64,000 bases of DNA from an uncultured Bacteroidales bacterium (GCA_900315175.1 OMYA01000003.1:124001-188000), one strand, 5' to 3'. Positions 33,850-44,232 are shown, counted from the first letter of the stretch. Notes: a model not told the origin generated them from the sequence alone. Translations and numbers: made by a program.

Positions 33850-36800
33850 TTAACCACCTTTTTTCACAAATAAAGAACGAAATTGACTGTAACAATAATT
33901 CATGTCATTCCCAAATTTACTCATAAACCCTTTCAAATCAAAATTCAGCAGCTTATCACTGATTTTACTGAGGGATTCCGAATGCCCTTGAAATTCAACA
34001 TTATCAGTAACTATATCCAAAACACATTCAAGATATGGCAGCGCATCTTCCAGATTTTTCTTAGAAATCCCAAAACTATCAAACACATTCCTGCCGGAGA
34101 ACAAGTTACCTACAATCTTTTTTGAAGCCGTCTCCAAAATCCTCTGATTGCATTTTTCGTGACACAGCATATTTGAAATTGTCTTACCCTCTTCACTGTC
34201 AGTAGGATGGACAAGATATGATGTCAGCACTGATTTCGCCAAACTTGAGCCAAGAGCATACATGACATCGGACTTGAACTCCTTGTTTTCGAGTATACTC
34301 CAATCCAGTCCACTTCCTTTATTTTGCTGAACAAAGCTATTGACGCTGTATTTTAACGTAGCCCCTGCGACATTGCCGACGACCTGCGCAGCCCATGAAC
34401 AATTCGACACGCCCTGGGTCAGACAACCACATACAAAGCCGGCACCGAATGACAACAAACCTTCCTGGAAGCTGTCGATACTCTCCATATTAAACATGAC
34501 ATTAACCGCTCCGCTGAAGATACCGTACAGTAGCCACTCGACCCATTCACCCGAAGGGTCGTAATACGACAACGGATTGTTAAAACAATATATATACCTG
34601 TTGTAATTCTGCGAAAAATCAGGATTCTGAATGTTATTGTCAGGACTCATCATCATCGACAGCAACGGGTCATAGGCTCGACCATTCATGTTGATTATGC
34701 CAAATGCCGACAGATGCTCATGCCCCGTAAAACCTCGGTCACACAACAGATCCCCTTTGTATCTCCCCGACCAAGTGTCATAATTGCGAGGATTGCCCCA
34801 AGCGTCATAACTGGTTTTCTGAACAATTTTGCCGTTCTTATCCGTAATCATACACCAAGAATCTAGATGGTCCTTATGCACATACAATATTTCTTCATTC
34901 CCCTTATCGTTGATGCAACTAACCGCAAAAACTCCCATCGGGCATTTTAAATATGTATATACAACATTAGTACCTTTATCATTAACAAATTCACAATCAG
35001 AAACATAAACTTTTTCTCGCAAATAGCCATCGACACTCTCTACAGAATACTTCCTATCATAATCATAGCCGTAATCTATTGACAATGAGTTCTTTCCGGC
35101 ATCGACACGACTCATCTTATCAAAAACGGTGTAGTCAATCTTTTGATTCAAATGACCACTCTCATCCAAATCTGTCTTAACCTTTGTAACTGCATATGGG
35201 CAAACGCCAGAATATTGCGCATCATAGAAAACATTCTGATAATCAAAGTATTTTGACAAGATATTGCCATATTCATCATACTCCATCCAACCAGTGAGCT
35301 TGTCATTTAACCTAACACTCACAAGACGATTGAATTTATCATAGGTAAAGCTCTCACTCAATTTATTGCCGCTTAAACTTGAACGACTAACTAGATTACC
35401 GAAACCATCATACTTATACGACAGATTTTGATACGTTTTTTGGTCAGAACATGAATTAATTCCTTTCAAAAGATTAGTCTCTTGATCGTATTCCATCTTT
35501 GTCTTTATATCATTACCATATTGACAATCAATGATATATCCCATAGCATTTGCCGACTCTGCCACCCACAAGACACTTCCATCGTTTTGGTTAACAATAG
35601 ACTTATTATAACCTGTATTTGAATACTGGTTTTGAATTGCAACACCGCTTGGATAGACCACAACTTCTGCCCGATTGGCCTTGTCATAAGCATATAAAGT
35701 GGTATAGTTTTTATCTTTGATCATCTCGTCGACAGCGACAAGCCTCAACAATCCATCATAATTATATCTAACTGCATGAGAATCACCGTATAATATCTCC
35801 GACAACATACCTTTTTGACCTTTACTCTGATTATAGATCCATTGGGTAATGATTGGATTCTGTCCCTGTGCTCCAGATTCGAGTCGTTCGAGCATATTTC
35901 CCATGTTGTCATATATATACATTGTGACGCAATTCTTGGCATTCGTCAACTCCATCAGTTCGCCATACGCATTATAGCTATAGGCAATTTCTCCGCATGC
36001 GGGATCTCTCATTCTCAACAAGTTACGCTTTCCATCGTATTCATATTCCACTTTAGTTTGGGCATTATCACCAATCATTGAGCTTTTCAATTTCCCATCG
36101 CTATAATACTCATAATTAATGGTGTTGCCGCCGATATCAACTGTCTGAATACGCCAACCCATTGGGTTTTCGGTTTCAATAACATCACGGGATACACCTT
36201 CCGGGGACACCGTGCTAATCATAATCTGCAGCTTGTTATAGCTATAGCTTTTAACGAGTCCATTAGGATAAACCTCCTTTATCAGCCTGTTATTTTTGTC
36301 ATAAACATAATAACAATACTTTGGCTCGTCGCCTACTATATAAGGCATTGATTTTGATGACAAATTACCAAAATTATCGTATGTCATATCAACATAAACC
36401 GCTTCACCATTCAAGCCGTATGTAACCTCACGCAGTTTTTGGCCTGTCTTAGTGAAAAATGTAAGATTTTCGGCATTGCCCGTCGTTTTCGTCCAGTTAT
36501 AATAAACGGCCTCTTTCGGGGCGTGTTTGTTACCTTGCGCCCATCGTTTGGCCTCCACACTTTTAGTCCCGTCAGCCATAACATTCTCGACTGTTATTTC
36601 AAACGGATCCGAAGCACTTTCGGTAGTAAAATCATTATAATCAAGTATTGAACGCAGGTTGCCGTAATCACTGTTGTATGCCACATCAACTTCCCAGCCA
36701 TTTTCGTTAATCGTCGATGTTGGAAATCGATAATTATACTCTTCGCCATAGCTGATTCTCTTCACTCGTTGATTCTTCGCTGATGGCGACGACATTGACT

Positions 36801-39800
36801 GCACAATGACATGACCAACAGCGTCATAAGAATAATCTGAAACAATTTTCAACGGATCTGCATAATTCATTTCAACATTTGGCAATGAGGTTTTTCTTGT
36901 AATCTGATAAGAAGAAATCCCGGAATAATCGAAAGTCTCGCACGAACCAACAATCTCATTATCAGCATAATGCATAGAGTTTTTTATGCTTTGTAATCGC
37001 TCGACAATCCATTTTGAAGGGTTATTACTATACGTATAATCAGTCTTGCTCCAGAACGAGCACTGCGTAGCTTCATCTCCGACATAATTATCGTCAGTAC
37101 CATCAATGGTTTTAATAATATTAACGACATCCGAATAAGTAGAACTCGACACATCACTTTGATAATCAAGATTTCTAACATTTGACTTGAGTATTGCCCC
37201 TGGAGTGTCCACATCATAATTGATTGTTTTCTTAGTGGTCAGTAATGGCATGATTACCTTGTCATTATTAACATTCACACATTTGCTATATGTATTCAAT
37301 TCTTTCAAAACAATTTGATTATAGCAATTGTATTTTATATGCGATTGTGGTAGCATTATGTAATAATCACCCATTGATTCAAGTTCCGATACGAACGTAT
37401 CCGATTGCGACAAGGCATTATCTACCAACACTTTAGAATCAGTTTGCAAAAAACCGAGCAAGCCATGTCCTTCGGTATGATACACCATATTTTTATATAA
37501 GTATTTTGTAACGACAGCTTTTGAATTCGTCGAGAAAACTGTATCAGCGCACAAAGCTTTAACAGGCAGCGCGACTGTCCTTGATTTCGAATCAACCCAT
37601 TGATATTCATAATCATAAAAACCATCTTTTGGCATCAGGTATTCATATTTCAGACCTCGAGAGTTGCCCATTCCGTCAGTGATACGCTCAACGGAAAACT
37701 TCGATGAATGAGGATTAAGCGATACGATTTTAGGAACCTCGTAACTCCCAGGATTCGTCTTGACATTGCTAAGAATACTCACATTCTCATGCCCCAAGAA
37801 ATTTCCCATATGCACATATTGATGCGAATGATTTATAATAAGGTTGAAACGCCGGATATAAGTGAAATCGATATTATTACTTGATTTTTCATATGGCTTA
37901 AAACCAATTTCCAAGTAGTAATTTCCACCTGTATTTTTGAAGACACCGACATCAGCTTTACCATCGCCGTCAAAATCTGCGGTTCTTATAGTTTCCGAAG
38001 GCATCGACAAGTTTTGAAGCGAGCACAAATAACGGTCTTGTGGAGCCAACGTCAGGCCTCTTAGCAGATTATTGTTAAGACATGGCACCGGCGCTTTAAA
38101 CCTGTCACCATCAAATATCGCTATATTCCAATAATTTAAGTCGTCATATTTCAACAAATCCGTGTATCCGTCACCATTGAAATCACCGGGAAACAGAAAA
38201 TCTCCGCTGTCAAAGTTATACTCACTGAACAATCTCGAAAAAACCAAATTATTGTTGTCGAGATTCAACTTTATTGCAAACGCAAAACTCTCCATCAAAT
38301 ACATTATTTCCGAAATTCCGTCCCCATTAAAATCATCTATCAAGACACGATCCGGAAAGCCTAAACTCATTTCATGCAACGTTTGTGTAATCATGGAATT
38401 GTCACTGCCGTAATAGAAGACACGGGGGAAATAGCCGTTAGGCTGATTTATGTTGTTGAAATTTAAAAAGAGTCCAACCTTTCTGTTACCGAAGAAATCA
38501 CCGGGGTATAATGTAAAATACCTTTCAGCAACATAATCCCCCAAATAAGCGAAAGAGCTCCCCCTATTTAAATAAACACAAAACTTCGATTTCCAGTTGC
38601 TATTTTCTTCATGGTTTGCATAATATGGTATCACGTCATCCAATCCATCTCCGTCAAAATCAACAACATATATCCATTCCAGTGTCCTATCAAGACTTAA
38701 TGTGTAAAAAGCCTCATTATTGAAAGAGCCGTCACCTTTATTGATAACTATGGTCGCCTGAACACTTGTCGGATATGTATTGCTCAGTTTATGGGGTACA
38801 AGTATCACGTCAGAATAGCCGTCGCCATTGAAATCCCCGACAAAAGGCACTTTGTTGAACACGTTTTGATTCAAAGAATAAGAAAGGAATTTCTCACTAT
38901 AATGGCTGCCTTTATTCCAGCTGATAACAGTAGGATTCAATTTCATATCGCCTGCACTCAGTCCGATGCTTTTCAGTCTGTGATACATGAATCTCATGTC
39001 TGACGAATAGTTGCCAGGTGCATAATAATCAAAGGAATAGTCATACAAAACCGTGCCAGTCTGCATGTTGCGCACAATTATATTCCGCAACAGCTTATTC
39101 TTTTGTACGAGGCTCCCAAAAACATACCCAACCTCGGAATCTTCCCTTTCATCATAGGAAAATGCAACTTGATACATGGTCTGAATCCCAGCTTTATCAT
39201 TTAAAGTATAGTCAATTCTATTGATGTACGACTCACCTGTATTCTGATTCTCTATGTAATTAAAGGAGATATAGTTACCATCAGGGTCGGTAATTTTGTT
39301 GACAAGCCATTTCATCACCACATTATTCTTGTTTTGCGCATCCACTCTTGAATCGTCAGTACAGCCGTATTCCCATGTTGTTCCGTCCTTTTTTCGGACA
39401 ATAAAACGCGCTGGTCCGATATAGCCATCCGTATATGCCACGATTTTGCTCATCTCATCAACTTCTGTTTTATATATGGTGTTTCCCTGTGCATTGCCGG
39501 AGCACAACATCAGTCGTTTGCCGTCCATCATAAACCTGTCATCAGTAAAATTCACTGCCGTTTGATTATCATCATGGTATAAGGTCTGCCCCACTCTTAC
39601 TATCGACGACGATCCCGACAAATCCCATGCCCATCCGAGAAGTCCGTTGCCTGCCTGATTATTATATGTCACAGCAATTTCTGGCGTCATATTGCCAATA
39701 CCCTGTGGCAACAATATCGGGACGGAATACTCTGCAGCAGCCAAATTTCCAACATTAAGCTCACCTGGCAAAGCACCAACCACACCATCATGACCCAGTG

Positions 39801-40047
39801 TCGACGCACCTCCTGTAATGCCTTCCTCTGGTGGAAAGACGCCAAATCTGTCAATTGCCAATAGCACTGAATTATTACCATTAGGCCGACAATGAAACCC
39901 TTTCAGCATCTTGATGGATGTCGAAGCTTCATAAACAAAACTATTGTCTTTTGGAATCTCCGAATCAAGTTCTATTTCAGTCTGCTGATACGTCTGCGCT
40001 TGCATGACACCTACGCACAACAACATTACAAATAATATTTTCTTCAT
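33850..40047 (-). CDS. Giant exported SpvB/FG-GAP/RHS-repeat protein with variable C-terminus
   Basis: This 2065-residue protein has a signal peptide (residues 1-18, MQAQ). An SpvB-like domain (TLGHDGVVGALPGELNVG to GLLGWAWDLSG) spans roughly residues 80-180. A beta-propeller-like block has five FG-GAP calcium motifs (DFNGDGYSDV, DFDGDGLDDV, DFNGDGISEI, DFNGDGYTDL, DFDGDGKADV) at about 400-720. A long RHS/YD-repeat tract of YDxxGN units follows. The RHS core is YVHKDHLDSW, FTGHEHL, NMNGRAYDPLL, NRYIYCFNNPLSYYDPSGEW (to about 1835). The last 230 residues are unique, with a Gly/Ala-rich start, and end without a T9SS domain. RHS proteins form hollow shells that carry toxins. No immunity gene lies between it and argS. 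Confidence 0.9.
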   Translation of the reverse strand: MKKILFVMLLCVGVMQAQTYQQTEIELDSEIPKDNSFVYEASTSIKMLKGFHCRPNGNNSVLLAIDRFGVFPPEEGITGGASTLGHDGVVGALPGELNVGNLAAAEYSVPILLPQGIGNMTPEIAVTYNNQAGNGLLGWAWDLSGSSSIVRVGQTLYHDDNQTAVNFTDDRFMMDGKRLMLCSGNAQGNTIYKTEVDEMSKIVAYTDGYIGPARFIVRKKDGTTWEYGCTDDSRVDAQNKNNVVMKWLVNKITDPDGNYISFNYIENQNTGESYINRIDYTLNDKAGIQTMYQVAFSYDEREDSEVGYVFGSLVQKNKLLRNIIVRNMQTGTVLYDYSFDYYAPGNYSSDMRFMYHRLKSIGLSAGDMKLNPTVISWNKGSHYSEKFLSYSLNQNVFNKVPFVGDFNGDGYSDVILVPHKLSNTYPTSVQATIVINKGDGSFNNEAFYTLSLDRTLEWIYVVDFDGDGLDDVIPYYANHEENSNWKSKFCVYLNRGSSFAYLGDYVAERYFTLYPGDFFGNRKVGLFLNFNNINQPNGYFPRVFYYGSDNSMITQTLHEMSLGFPDRVLIDDFNGDGISEIMYLMESFAFAIKLNLDNNNLVFSRLFSEYNFDSGDFLFPGDFNGDGYTDLLKYDDLNYWNIAIFDGDRFKAPVPCLNNNLLRGLTLAPQDRYLCSLQNLSMPSETIRTADFDGDGKADVGVFKNTGGNYYLEIGFKPYEKSSNNIDFTYIRRFNLIINHSHQYVHMGNFLGHENVSILSNVKTNPGSYEVPKIVSLNPHSSKFSVERITDGMGNSRGLKYEYLMPKDGFYDYEYQWVDSKSRTVALPVKALCADTVFSTNSKAVVTKYLYKNMVYHTEGHGLLGFLQTDSKVLVDNALSQSDTFVSELESMGDYYIMLPQSHIKYNCYNQIVLKELNTYSKCVNVNNDKVIMPLLTTKKTINYDVDTPGAILKSNVRNLDYQSDVSSSTYSDVVNIIKTIDGTDDNYVGDEATQCSFWSKTDYTYSNNPSKWIVERLQSIKNSMHYADNEIVGSCETFDYSGISSYQITRKTSLPNVEMNYADPLKIVSDYSYDAVGHVIVQSMSSPSAKNQRVKRISYGEEYNYRFPTSTINENGWEVDVAYNSDYGNLRSILDYNDFTTESASDPFEITVENVMADGTKSVEAKRWAQGNKHAPKEAVYYNWTKTTGNAENLTFFTKTGQKLREVTYGLNGEAVYVDMTYDNFGNLSSKSMPYIVGDEPKYCYYVYDKNNRLIKEVYPNGLVKSYSYNKLQIMISTVSPEGVSRDVIETENPMGWRIQTVDIGGNTINYEYYSDGKLKSSMIGDNAQTKVEYEYDGKRNLLRMRDPACGEIAYSYNAYGELMELTNAKNCVTMYIYDNMGNMLERLESGAQGQNPIITQWIYNQSKGQKGMLSEILYGDSHAVRYNYDGLLRLVAVDEMIKDKNYTTLYAYDKANRAEVVVYPSGVAIQNQYSNTGYNKSIVNQNDGSVLWVAESANAMGYIIDCQYGNDIKTKMEYDQETNLLKGINSCSDQKTYQNLSYKYDGFGNLVSRSSLSGNKLSESFTYDKFNRLVSVRLNDKLTGWMEYDEYGNILSKYFDYQNVFYDAQYSGVCPYAVTKVKTDLDESGHLNQKIDYTVFDKMSRVDAGKNSLSIDYGYDYDRKYSVESVDGYLREKVYVSDCEFVNDKGTNVVYTYLKCPMGVFAVSCINDKGNEEILYVHKDHLDSWCMITDKNGKIVQKTSYDAWGNPRNYDTWSGRYKGDLLCDRGFTGHEHLSAFGIINMNGRAYDPLLSMMMSPDNNIQNPDFSQNYNRYIYCFNNPLSYYDPSGEWVEWLLYGIFSGAVNVMFNMESIDSFQEGLLSFGAGFVCGCLTQGVSNCSWAAQVVGNVAGATLKYSVNSFVQQNKGSGLDWSILENKEFKSDVMYALGSSLAKSVLTSYLVHPTDSEEGKTISNMLCHEKCNQRILETASKKIVGNLFSGRNVFDSFGISKKNLEDALPYLECVLDIVTDNVEFQGHSESLSKISDKLLNFDLKGFMSKFGNDMNYCYSQFRSLFVKKGG

Positions 40048-40059
40048 AAACTCACGGTT

Positions 40060-40479
40060 TTAGTTTATCACAATTATCTTAGAAGTCACATTATCGCCGT
40101 CTCTTATCTTCAATAGATAAATTCCGGCAGTAGTTCCAATATCAATTTCAGTCATATCATTATGCAATTTTTCAGAAAGCAGCATCACACCATTGACATC
40201 ATATAGTTCATAACATGCCGATTCTTTATTAAAACTCGTCATAATGACTTTAAACGTTCCATGATTCGGATTGGGGTAAACCTTGACATCACCAGCAGTT
40301 TCAACCTCTTGCACCTCAACGACATCACGTTGGTCATTACAATTCGTCGTCACTCGCCTGCTAATTCTGTTGCCATCCGCATCGTATTTCATTACCAAGC
40401 AGCTTTGGGCTTCGGCAGCATTGTGAATAATTGCAGACAATAACAGGGCAAGAAATATTAAAAAATATTTCGTTTTCAT
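40060..40479 (-). CDS. Small T9SS-sorted protein with a single RHS-like motif
   Basis: This 139-residue protein has a signal peptide (residues 1-24, ending AEAQ). Then comes SCLVMKYDADGNRISRRV (about 26-43), which matches one YD/RHS repeat. A short linker with Cys follows, then a T9SS sorting domain (VYPNPNHGTFKVIM to SKIIVIN, residues about 67-139). It consists of almost nothing but an RHS unit plus an export tag. It lies 12 nt before the RHS gene on the same transcript, so it may be the T9SS adaptor, an anchor or a decayed RHS fragment. Confidence 0.85.
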   Translation of the reverse strand: MKTKYFLIFLALLLSAIIHNAAEAQSCLVMKYDADGNRISRRVTTNCNDQRDVVEVQEVETAGDVKVYPNPNHGTFKVIMTSFNKESACYELYDVNGVMLLSEKLHNDMTEIDIGTTAGIYLLKIRDGDNVTSKIIVIN

Positions 40480-40502
40480 AACACAATAATTAAGAAATAG
40501 CC

Positions 40503-41486
40503 TTATTTTACTAGCAATTCGTCAATAATTAGTTTTTGGGTCTGAAGTTGCCGTTGCATCTCAATAATATAAAGAGTTAGTTCTTCTATCTTTTTCAACA
40601 ACAAACCTTCCATCTCAACCATATTATAGCCTTTTCCAACGACTTCATTTTCAGAAGGCAAATCTGGCAGATGCCCGTTGTCCCGAACAAATCTCTCCAA
40701 GTCGTCAAGCGCCATCAGTTGATAGGTGTCCGAAAACACATAATCATGCCACTCACTGACTTCTTTGACATAAACCTCAGTCGTCAAAATTCCGCCTTTC
40801 ACTGCCAACGCATAATCGTAGTCTCCGCCATAGGTGTTGTCAACATTGATTCCCACCTTACCTGACATCCTGATTTTATTGGCATCCAGCGATAATGCAT
40901 CGTTCGGTGCAGAAATCCTCATGCCTTCTTTCGACACTATTATCTTATGTTTGTCATCATACATCTGAAGAAAAGCGCTTCTCGATGTTTTATTGGATGT
41001 TTCCAAAATAAAACCCGCATCCTCATTTGAATCAGCCAACATGTGAAGCTTTGCCAACGGGCTGGTCATATTGCCGATGCCGATTCTGCCGGTGGTGACG
41101 CCCCCGTTGGATGTCCCGACAAACAGCGTCGGACGACGACTGTTAAACCCGATCATCAGAGTTTCTGAATAGTTATTGACCAACGCCTTGGACTCATTAT
41201 TATCTGTACCAGAACCGATAACGACAGCACTAGTGGCGTTAGCCCATGCAAATTTCCCTATTGCTACTGATGCCGAGCCAGCAGTCCTGTTGGCTTGTCC
41301 AACGGCAAACGAATTAGCTCCAAGCGTCTGATTACTCATTCCAATAGTGGCAGAATAGTTTCCTTTTGGCTGATTCTGGGCCGCTCCAGATGGCCCGCAC
41401 AAATCGCAGCCACCTTTTTCCTGTCCTATTATCACGTTATTTACAACGACTGATAATAGCATTATTAATAAAATACGTAGTTTCAT
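40503..41486 (-). CDS. YadA-head/tail-fibre-like secreted protein
   Basis: This 327-residue protein has a signal peptide (residues 1-21). YadA-type head repeats follow (GNYSATIGMSNQTLGANSFAVGQANRTAGSASVAIGKFAWANATSAVVIGSG, in pieces; about 40-105). A beta-helical middle section has RIGIGNMTSPLAKLHM. The end matches the common Bacteroidota tail-fibre terminus: WHDYVFSDTYQLMALDDLERFV, LPSENEVVGKGYNMVEMEGLLL and a closing trimeric coiled coil (KKIEELTLYIIEMQRQLQTQ). It is probably a trimeric surface fibre. It has no T9SS domain. It is the third gene of the operon. Confidence 0.85.
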   Translation of the reverse strand: MKLRILLIMLLSVVVNNVIIGQEKGGCDLCGPSGAAQNQPKGNYSATIGMSNQTLGANSFAVGQANRTAGSASVAIGKFAWANATSAVVIGSGTDNNESKALVNNYSETLMIGFNSRRPTLFVGTSNGGVTTGRIGIGNMTSPLAKLHMLADSNEDAGFILETSNKTSRSAFLQMYDDKHKIIVSKEGMRISAPNDALSLDANKIRMSGKVGINVDNTYGGDYDYALAVKGGILTTEVYVKEVSEWHDYVFSDTYQLMALDDLERFVRDNGHLPDLPSENEVVGKGYNMVEMEGLLLKKIEELTLYIIEMQRQLQTQKLIIDELLVK

Positions 41487-41503
41487 AAATCTAAATTTTA
41501 ATG

Positions 41504-42979
41504 TTAATACTTTACAAACTTACCTTTTTGTATACTATGTCCGTCAAAGATTTCATAAAAACAAACTCCATTATCCAATGATGAAACATCAAGAGTCAGC
41601 AAGCCTCCGACATTTTCAAATCTGTGCTCAAAATATTTACGCCCTTTTGAATCAGTAATACCAATCACGCATCGCTGATTATCAACATGTTCCAGTATTA
41701 TATTCAAACAGTCTCTTGTCGGATTCGGATACGCTTCATGGTGGGGCAAGGCAACTGGATTTTCGTTCAAGGTCCATGGAATCACAAAATCTTCAGGCAG
41801 CAGTTTCCAAACATACAGCATCTCACTGGCATAGCTTTTCTTACATTGCCCATACACCAGACAACCGCCATCTGAGGTTCTCTGGCAATGCATAATCCTT
41901 ATCTTAGTGTCCACGACTTTCAGCCTTTTCGTTCCCATAAGATTCAAATCACTGTCAATCAAGCAAATAACAGCATCTGTAGGTTGTTCATCCTGTCCGC
42001 TTTCCCAATACGTCGCTATGTATATAATATCATCGCTAACATACGCCATACTTCCGAATTGAGCCGTATAATCAGAGGTGTCTGCCCTGTCATACACCAA
42101 CGTATCGACATAGTTTCCCCTATAATCCACCTCAAAAACAGCAGCATAATACGAGTTCTCAACCACTCCATGATGATGCGTCATCGATGACATAAGAAAA
42201 TGTCCGTTTTCTTTCCAACAATCCGTATAGTTCCATATATCTTCAAACCACGGCAGCGGATATGTATCCACTTTCTCCAACTCATTGTCGATATAACATA
42301 TGCTATGCGAATTTGTCACATAGAACCCCTTCCCTATCATCATCATATAATCACTATTCGGAACCCTTATCAAACCAGTAGGCCTTGCACCATTAACCCC
42401 GTGTCCCTCTGCAAAATACTTACTTTTTAGCATATTTCCATGTACATCGCATTTGAACACAGCATACACACCATTCGTCAAAAAAGGATAGCCATATTGA
42501 CTGACATCAGCTAACACAATAACCTCTCCGTAATTATTGAATTCGAGATACACATCCGTCGTCCAAGTCCGATATGGTTCAACAAGCGGATAATTACGCT
42601 CTTCAACAATCTCAAGTTCCGGAGTCATTACCAGAATCCACAATGTGTCGTAATGATGGTTCGTCAACGTTCCACCTTTGACACCAACCACAAACGCATT
42701 GCCATTATCCATACAGATGGCGCTGCACAAATGTGATTTATACCCGTCAAAACTGAAAGATCTCTCAACAAAGTCGCCATTATCATTAACATACATTGCA
42801 TATGCATCCAGGTAAGATAACCCATTCTTATTGCAGGCTCCAACGATAAAATTACCGTTTCCGTTACAATCGCCGCCAAGTAGTACCACGCCTTCTTCCG
42901 CAGGATGCGATACTACCCATTGCTGCGCTTGCAAACCTATCGCCCAAAAGCTTAACACCACCAATAGAATCCTTTTCAT
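41504..42979 (-). CDS. T9SS-sorted surface protein with repeated beta strands
   Basis: This 491-residue protein has a signal peptide (residues 1-18, LQAQ). The middle about 380 residues look like a beta-propeller: repeated strands such as YLDAYAMYVNDNGDFVE, YAAVFEVDYRGNYV, VYAVFKCDVHGNML and AVICLIDSDLNLMGT. The C-terminal about 75 residues are a T9SS type A domain (AYPNPTRDCLNIIL to SIQKGKFVKY). I do not recognise a specific propeller family. It is second in the operon, 21 nt after the lipoprotein. Confidence 0.8.
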   Translation of the reverse strand: MKRILLVVLSFWAIGLQAQQWVVSHPAEEGVVLLGGDCNGNGNFIVGACNKNGLSYLDAYAMYVNDNGDFVERSFSFDGYKSHLCSAICMDNGNAFVVGVKGGTLTNHHYDTLWILVMTPELEIVEERNYPLVEPYRTWTTDVYLEFNNYGEVIVLADVSQYGYPFLTNGVYAVFKCDVHGNMLKSKYFAEGHGVNGARPTGLIRVPNSDYMMMIGKGFYVTNSHSICYIDNELEKVDTYPLPWFEDIWNYTDCWKENGHFLMSSMTHHHGVVENSYYAAVFEVDYRGNYVDTLVYDRADTSDYTAQFGSMAYVSDDIIYIATYWESGQDEQPTDAVICLIDSDLNLMGTKRLKVVDTKIRIMHCQRTSDGGCLVYGQCKKSYASEMLYVWKLLPEDFVIPWTLNENPVALPHHEAYPNPTRDCLNIILEHVDNQRCVIGITDSKGRKYFEHRFENVGGLLTLDVSSLDNGVCFYEIFDGHSIQKGKFVKY

Positions 42980-43000
42980 GACTTAATTCTCTTTTTAATT

Positions 43001-44080
43001 TTAATTCAACAAATCTCTTAAAGGAGGCAGTTCCTGTGATGGAATCAATGCCTTATGCCCATAAACAACATAGTTTCGATGATGGTAGCAGCTGTAATTG
43101 CCGGTATATCCATACAATCCCGTTATATCAACCTCAACAAAAGCCGGTATCACTGGCAACAAATTCTGACTAGCCAAATCAGTAGGCAAAAGATATAGCA
43201 ACACCTTTAATTCCCTATTGTAATAATAGTTCAGTAGCTCATAATTCAGATAAAGAGGAGGATTCACCGTCGACGGGAAATAATATAAGTATGGCTCCCC
43301 ATTCTCGTCTAAATACTCGTTTCCATCCAATGAAATCCTGAACATGCCGAAATTCAAGTTTCTGAATCCTGGCTGAGGCACTGATGTCCCACTATAATAA
43401 TAGTTGATGCTATCCTCAATAATCTCAGCAGCATCGCCCAAAATCGACGGGTCATCACATGTGCCGCCATACTCACCGTAATACCAGCAGTCTGGTGGGC
43501 CAAAAGGACCGTCAACTGGGTCTTTAACCGAATTGCTTTGGTCCATCTTACCAGAGACCACATAAACATTGACACTCACCCTGTTGCTAACGGCGTCGCC
43601 TTTTTCGACGACCACAGTTTTCAAAGATTTGTCAACATTGATGCCGTCATTGGAATACACCTGACGCACTGCATCAGTTATGGCGTCATACAAATCAGCG
43701 ACGACACTGAATGGAGCTTCATTGTTTTCATTCACATCAACAAAAAACTCCAACTCCTGTTTAACTGTCTCTACATATTTTCTCTCGGGAAATGTGTATT
43801 CGGCATTGAACAACGCCTCAACATTCCAAATGATGCTGTCAATCGGCATATAAAGACCGCTTCTCATAACATTTTCTCTATCATCAAGTTGCCTTTTAAA
43901 CCTATTGATACTTTGGGCAACGAGCCTCGCCTCGGAACTATAGCCGGGATAATCGTCAACCTGTCCCGCTACATTATTAGTAGGTGTAATAATCTTTTTT
44001 TTACATGCTGCAAGGTATAGTGTAATCCCTACCGCTAACATCAAAACAAATGACAATCCTAAAACTTTACTACGTTTCAT
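43001..44080 (-). CDS. Lipoprotein of unknown function, first gene of the RHS operon
   Basis: This 359-residue protein has a lipoprotein signal with the lipobox LYLAAC (Cys26) followed by KKK. The N-terminal half is helical and charged (ARLVAQSINRFKRQLDDRENV, VKQELEFFVDVN), and the C-terminal half is aromatic with repeated Tyr/Asn (NYYYSGTSVPQPGFRN, LLNYYYNRELKVLLYL). A Cys pair (PPDCWYYGEYGGTCDDP) may form a disulfide. No family is recognised. Its position suggests an outer-membrane anchor for the downstream exported proteins. Confidence 0.7.
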   Translation of the reverse strand: MKRSKVLGLSFVLMLAVGITLYLAACKKKIITPTNNVAGQVDDYPGYSSEARLVAQSINRFKRQLDDRENVMRSGLYMPIDSIIWNVEALFNAEYTFPERKYVETVKQELEFFVDVNENNEAPFSVVADLYDAITDAVRQVYSNDGINVDKSLKTVVVEKGDAVSNRVSVNVYVVSGKMDQSNSVKDPVDGPFGPPDCWYYGEYGGTCDDPSILGDAAEIIEDSINYYYSGTSVPQPGFRNLNFGMFRISLDGNEYLDENGEPYLYYFPSTVNPPLYLNYELLNYYYNRELKVLLYLLPTDLASQNLLPVIPAFVEVDITGLYGYTGNYSCYHHRNYVVYGHKALIPSQELPPLRDLLN

Positions 44081-44120
44081 AAATCTGAGTTTTAATTAAT
44101 AATAAAATGTTAATAATTCC

Positions 44121-44160
44121 GCACAACCTCCTGATGGTCATCGCCTGCGATTATTTGTGC
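44121..44160 (-). promoter_or_regulatory. Structured leader with inverted repeat in the RHS operon
   Basis: GCACAA (RNA 5' arm, 44155-44160) and TTGTGC (44121-44126) frame a hairpin whose inner part can form AUCG-cagg-CGAU. The transcript leader is about 150 nt. It also holds two tiny ORFs: 44151-44207 (18 residues, MKRIIIKTIYGSLWFRHK) and 44070-44141 (23 residues, overlapping the lipoprotein start). Confidence 0.4.
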
Positions 44161-44232
44161 CTAAACCACAGGCTCCCATAAATCGTTTTTATGATAATTC
44201 GTTTCATAACTCTTAGTGTTTCATCATCGTGG

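Noticed and set aside
44131..44141. AGGAGG in the RHS operon leader taken as an SD for a standalone gene
   Set aside because: The possible GTG/TTG starts after it give only a few codons; no real ORF begins there, so it is kept only as part of the leader finding.
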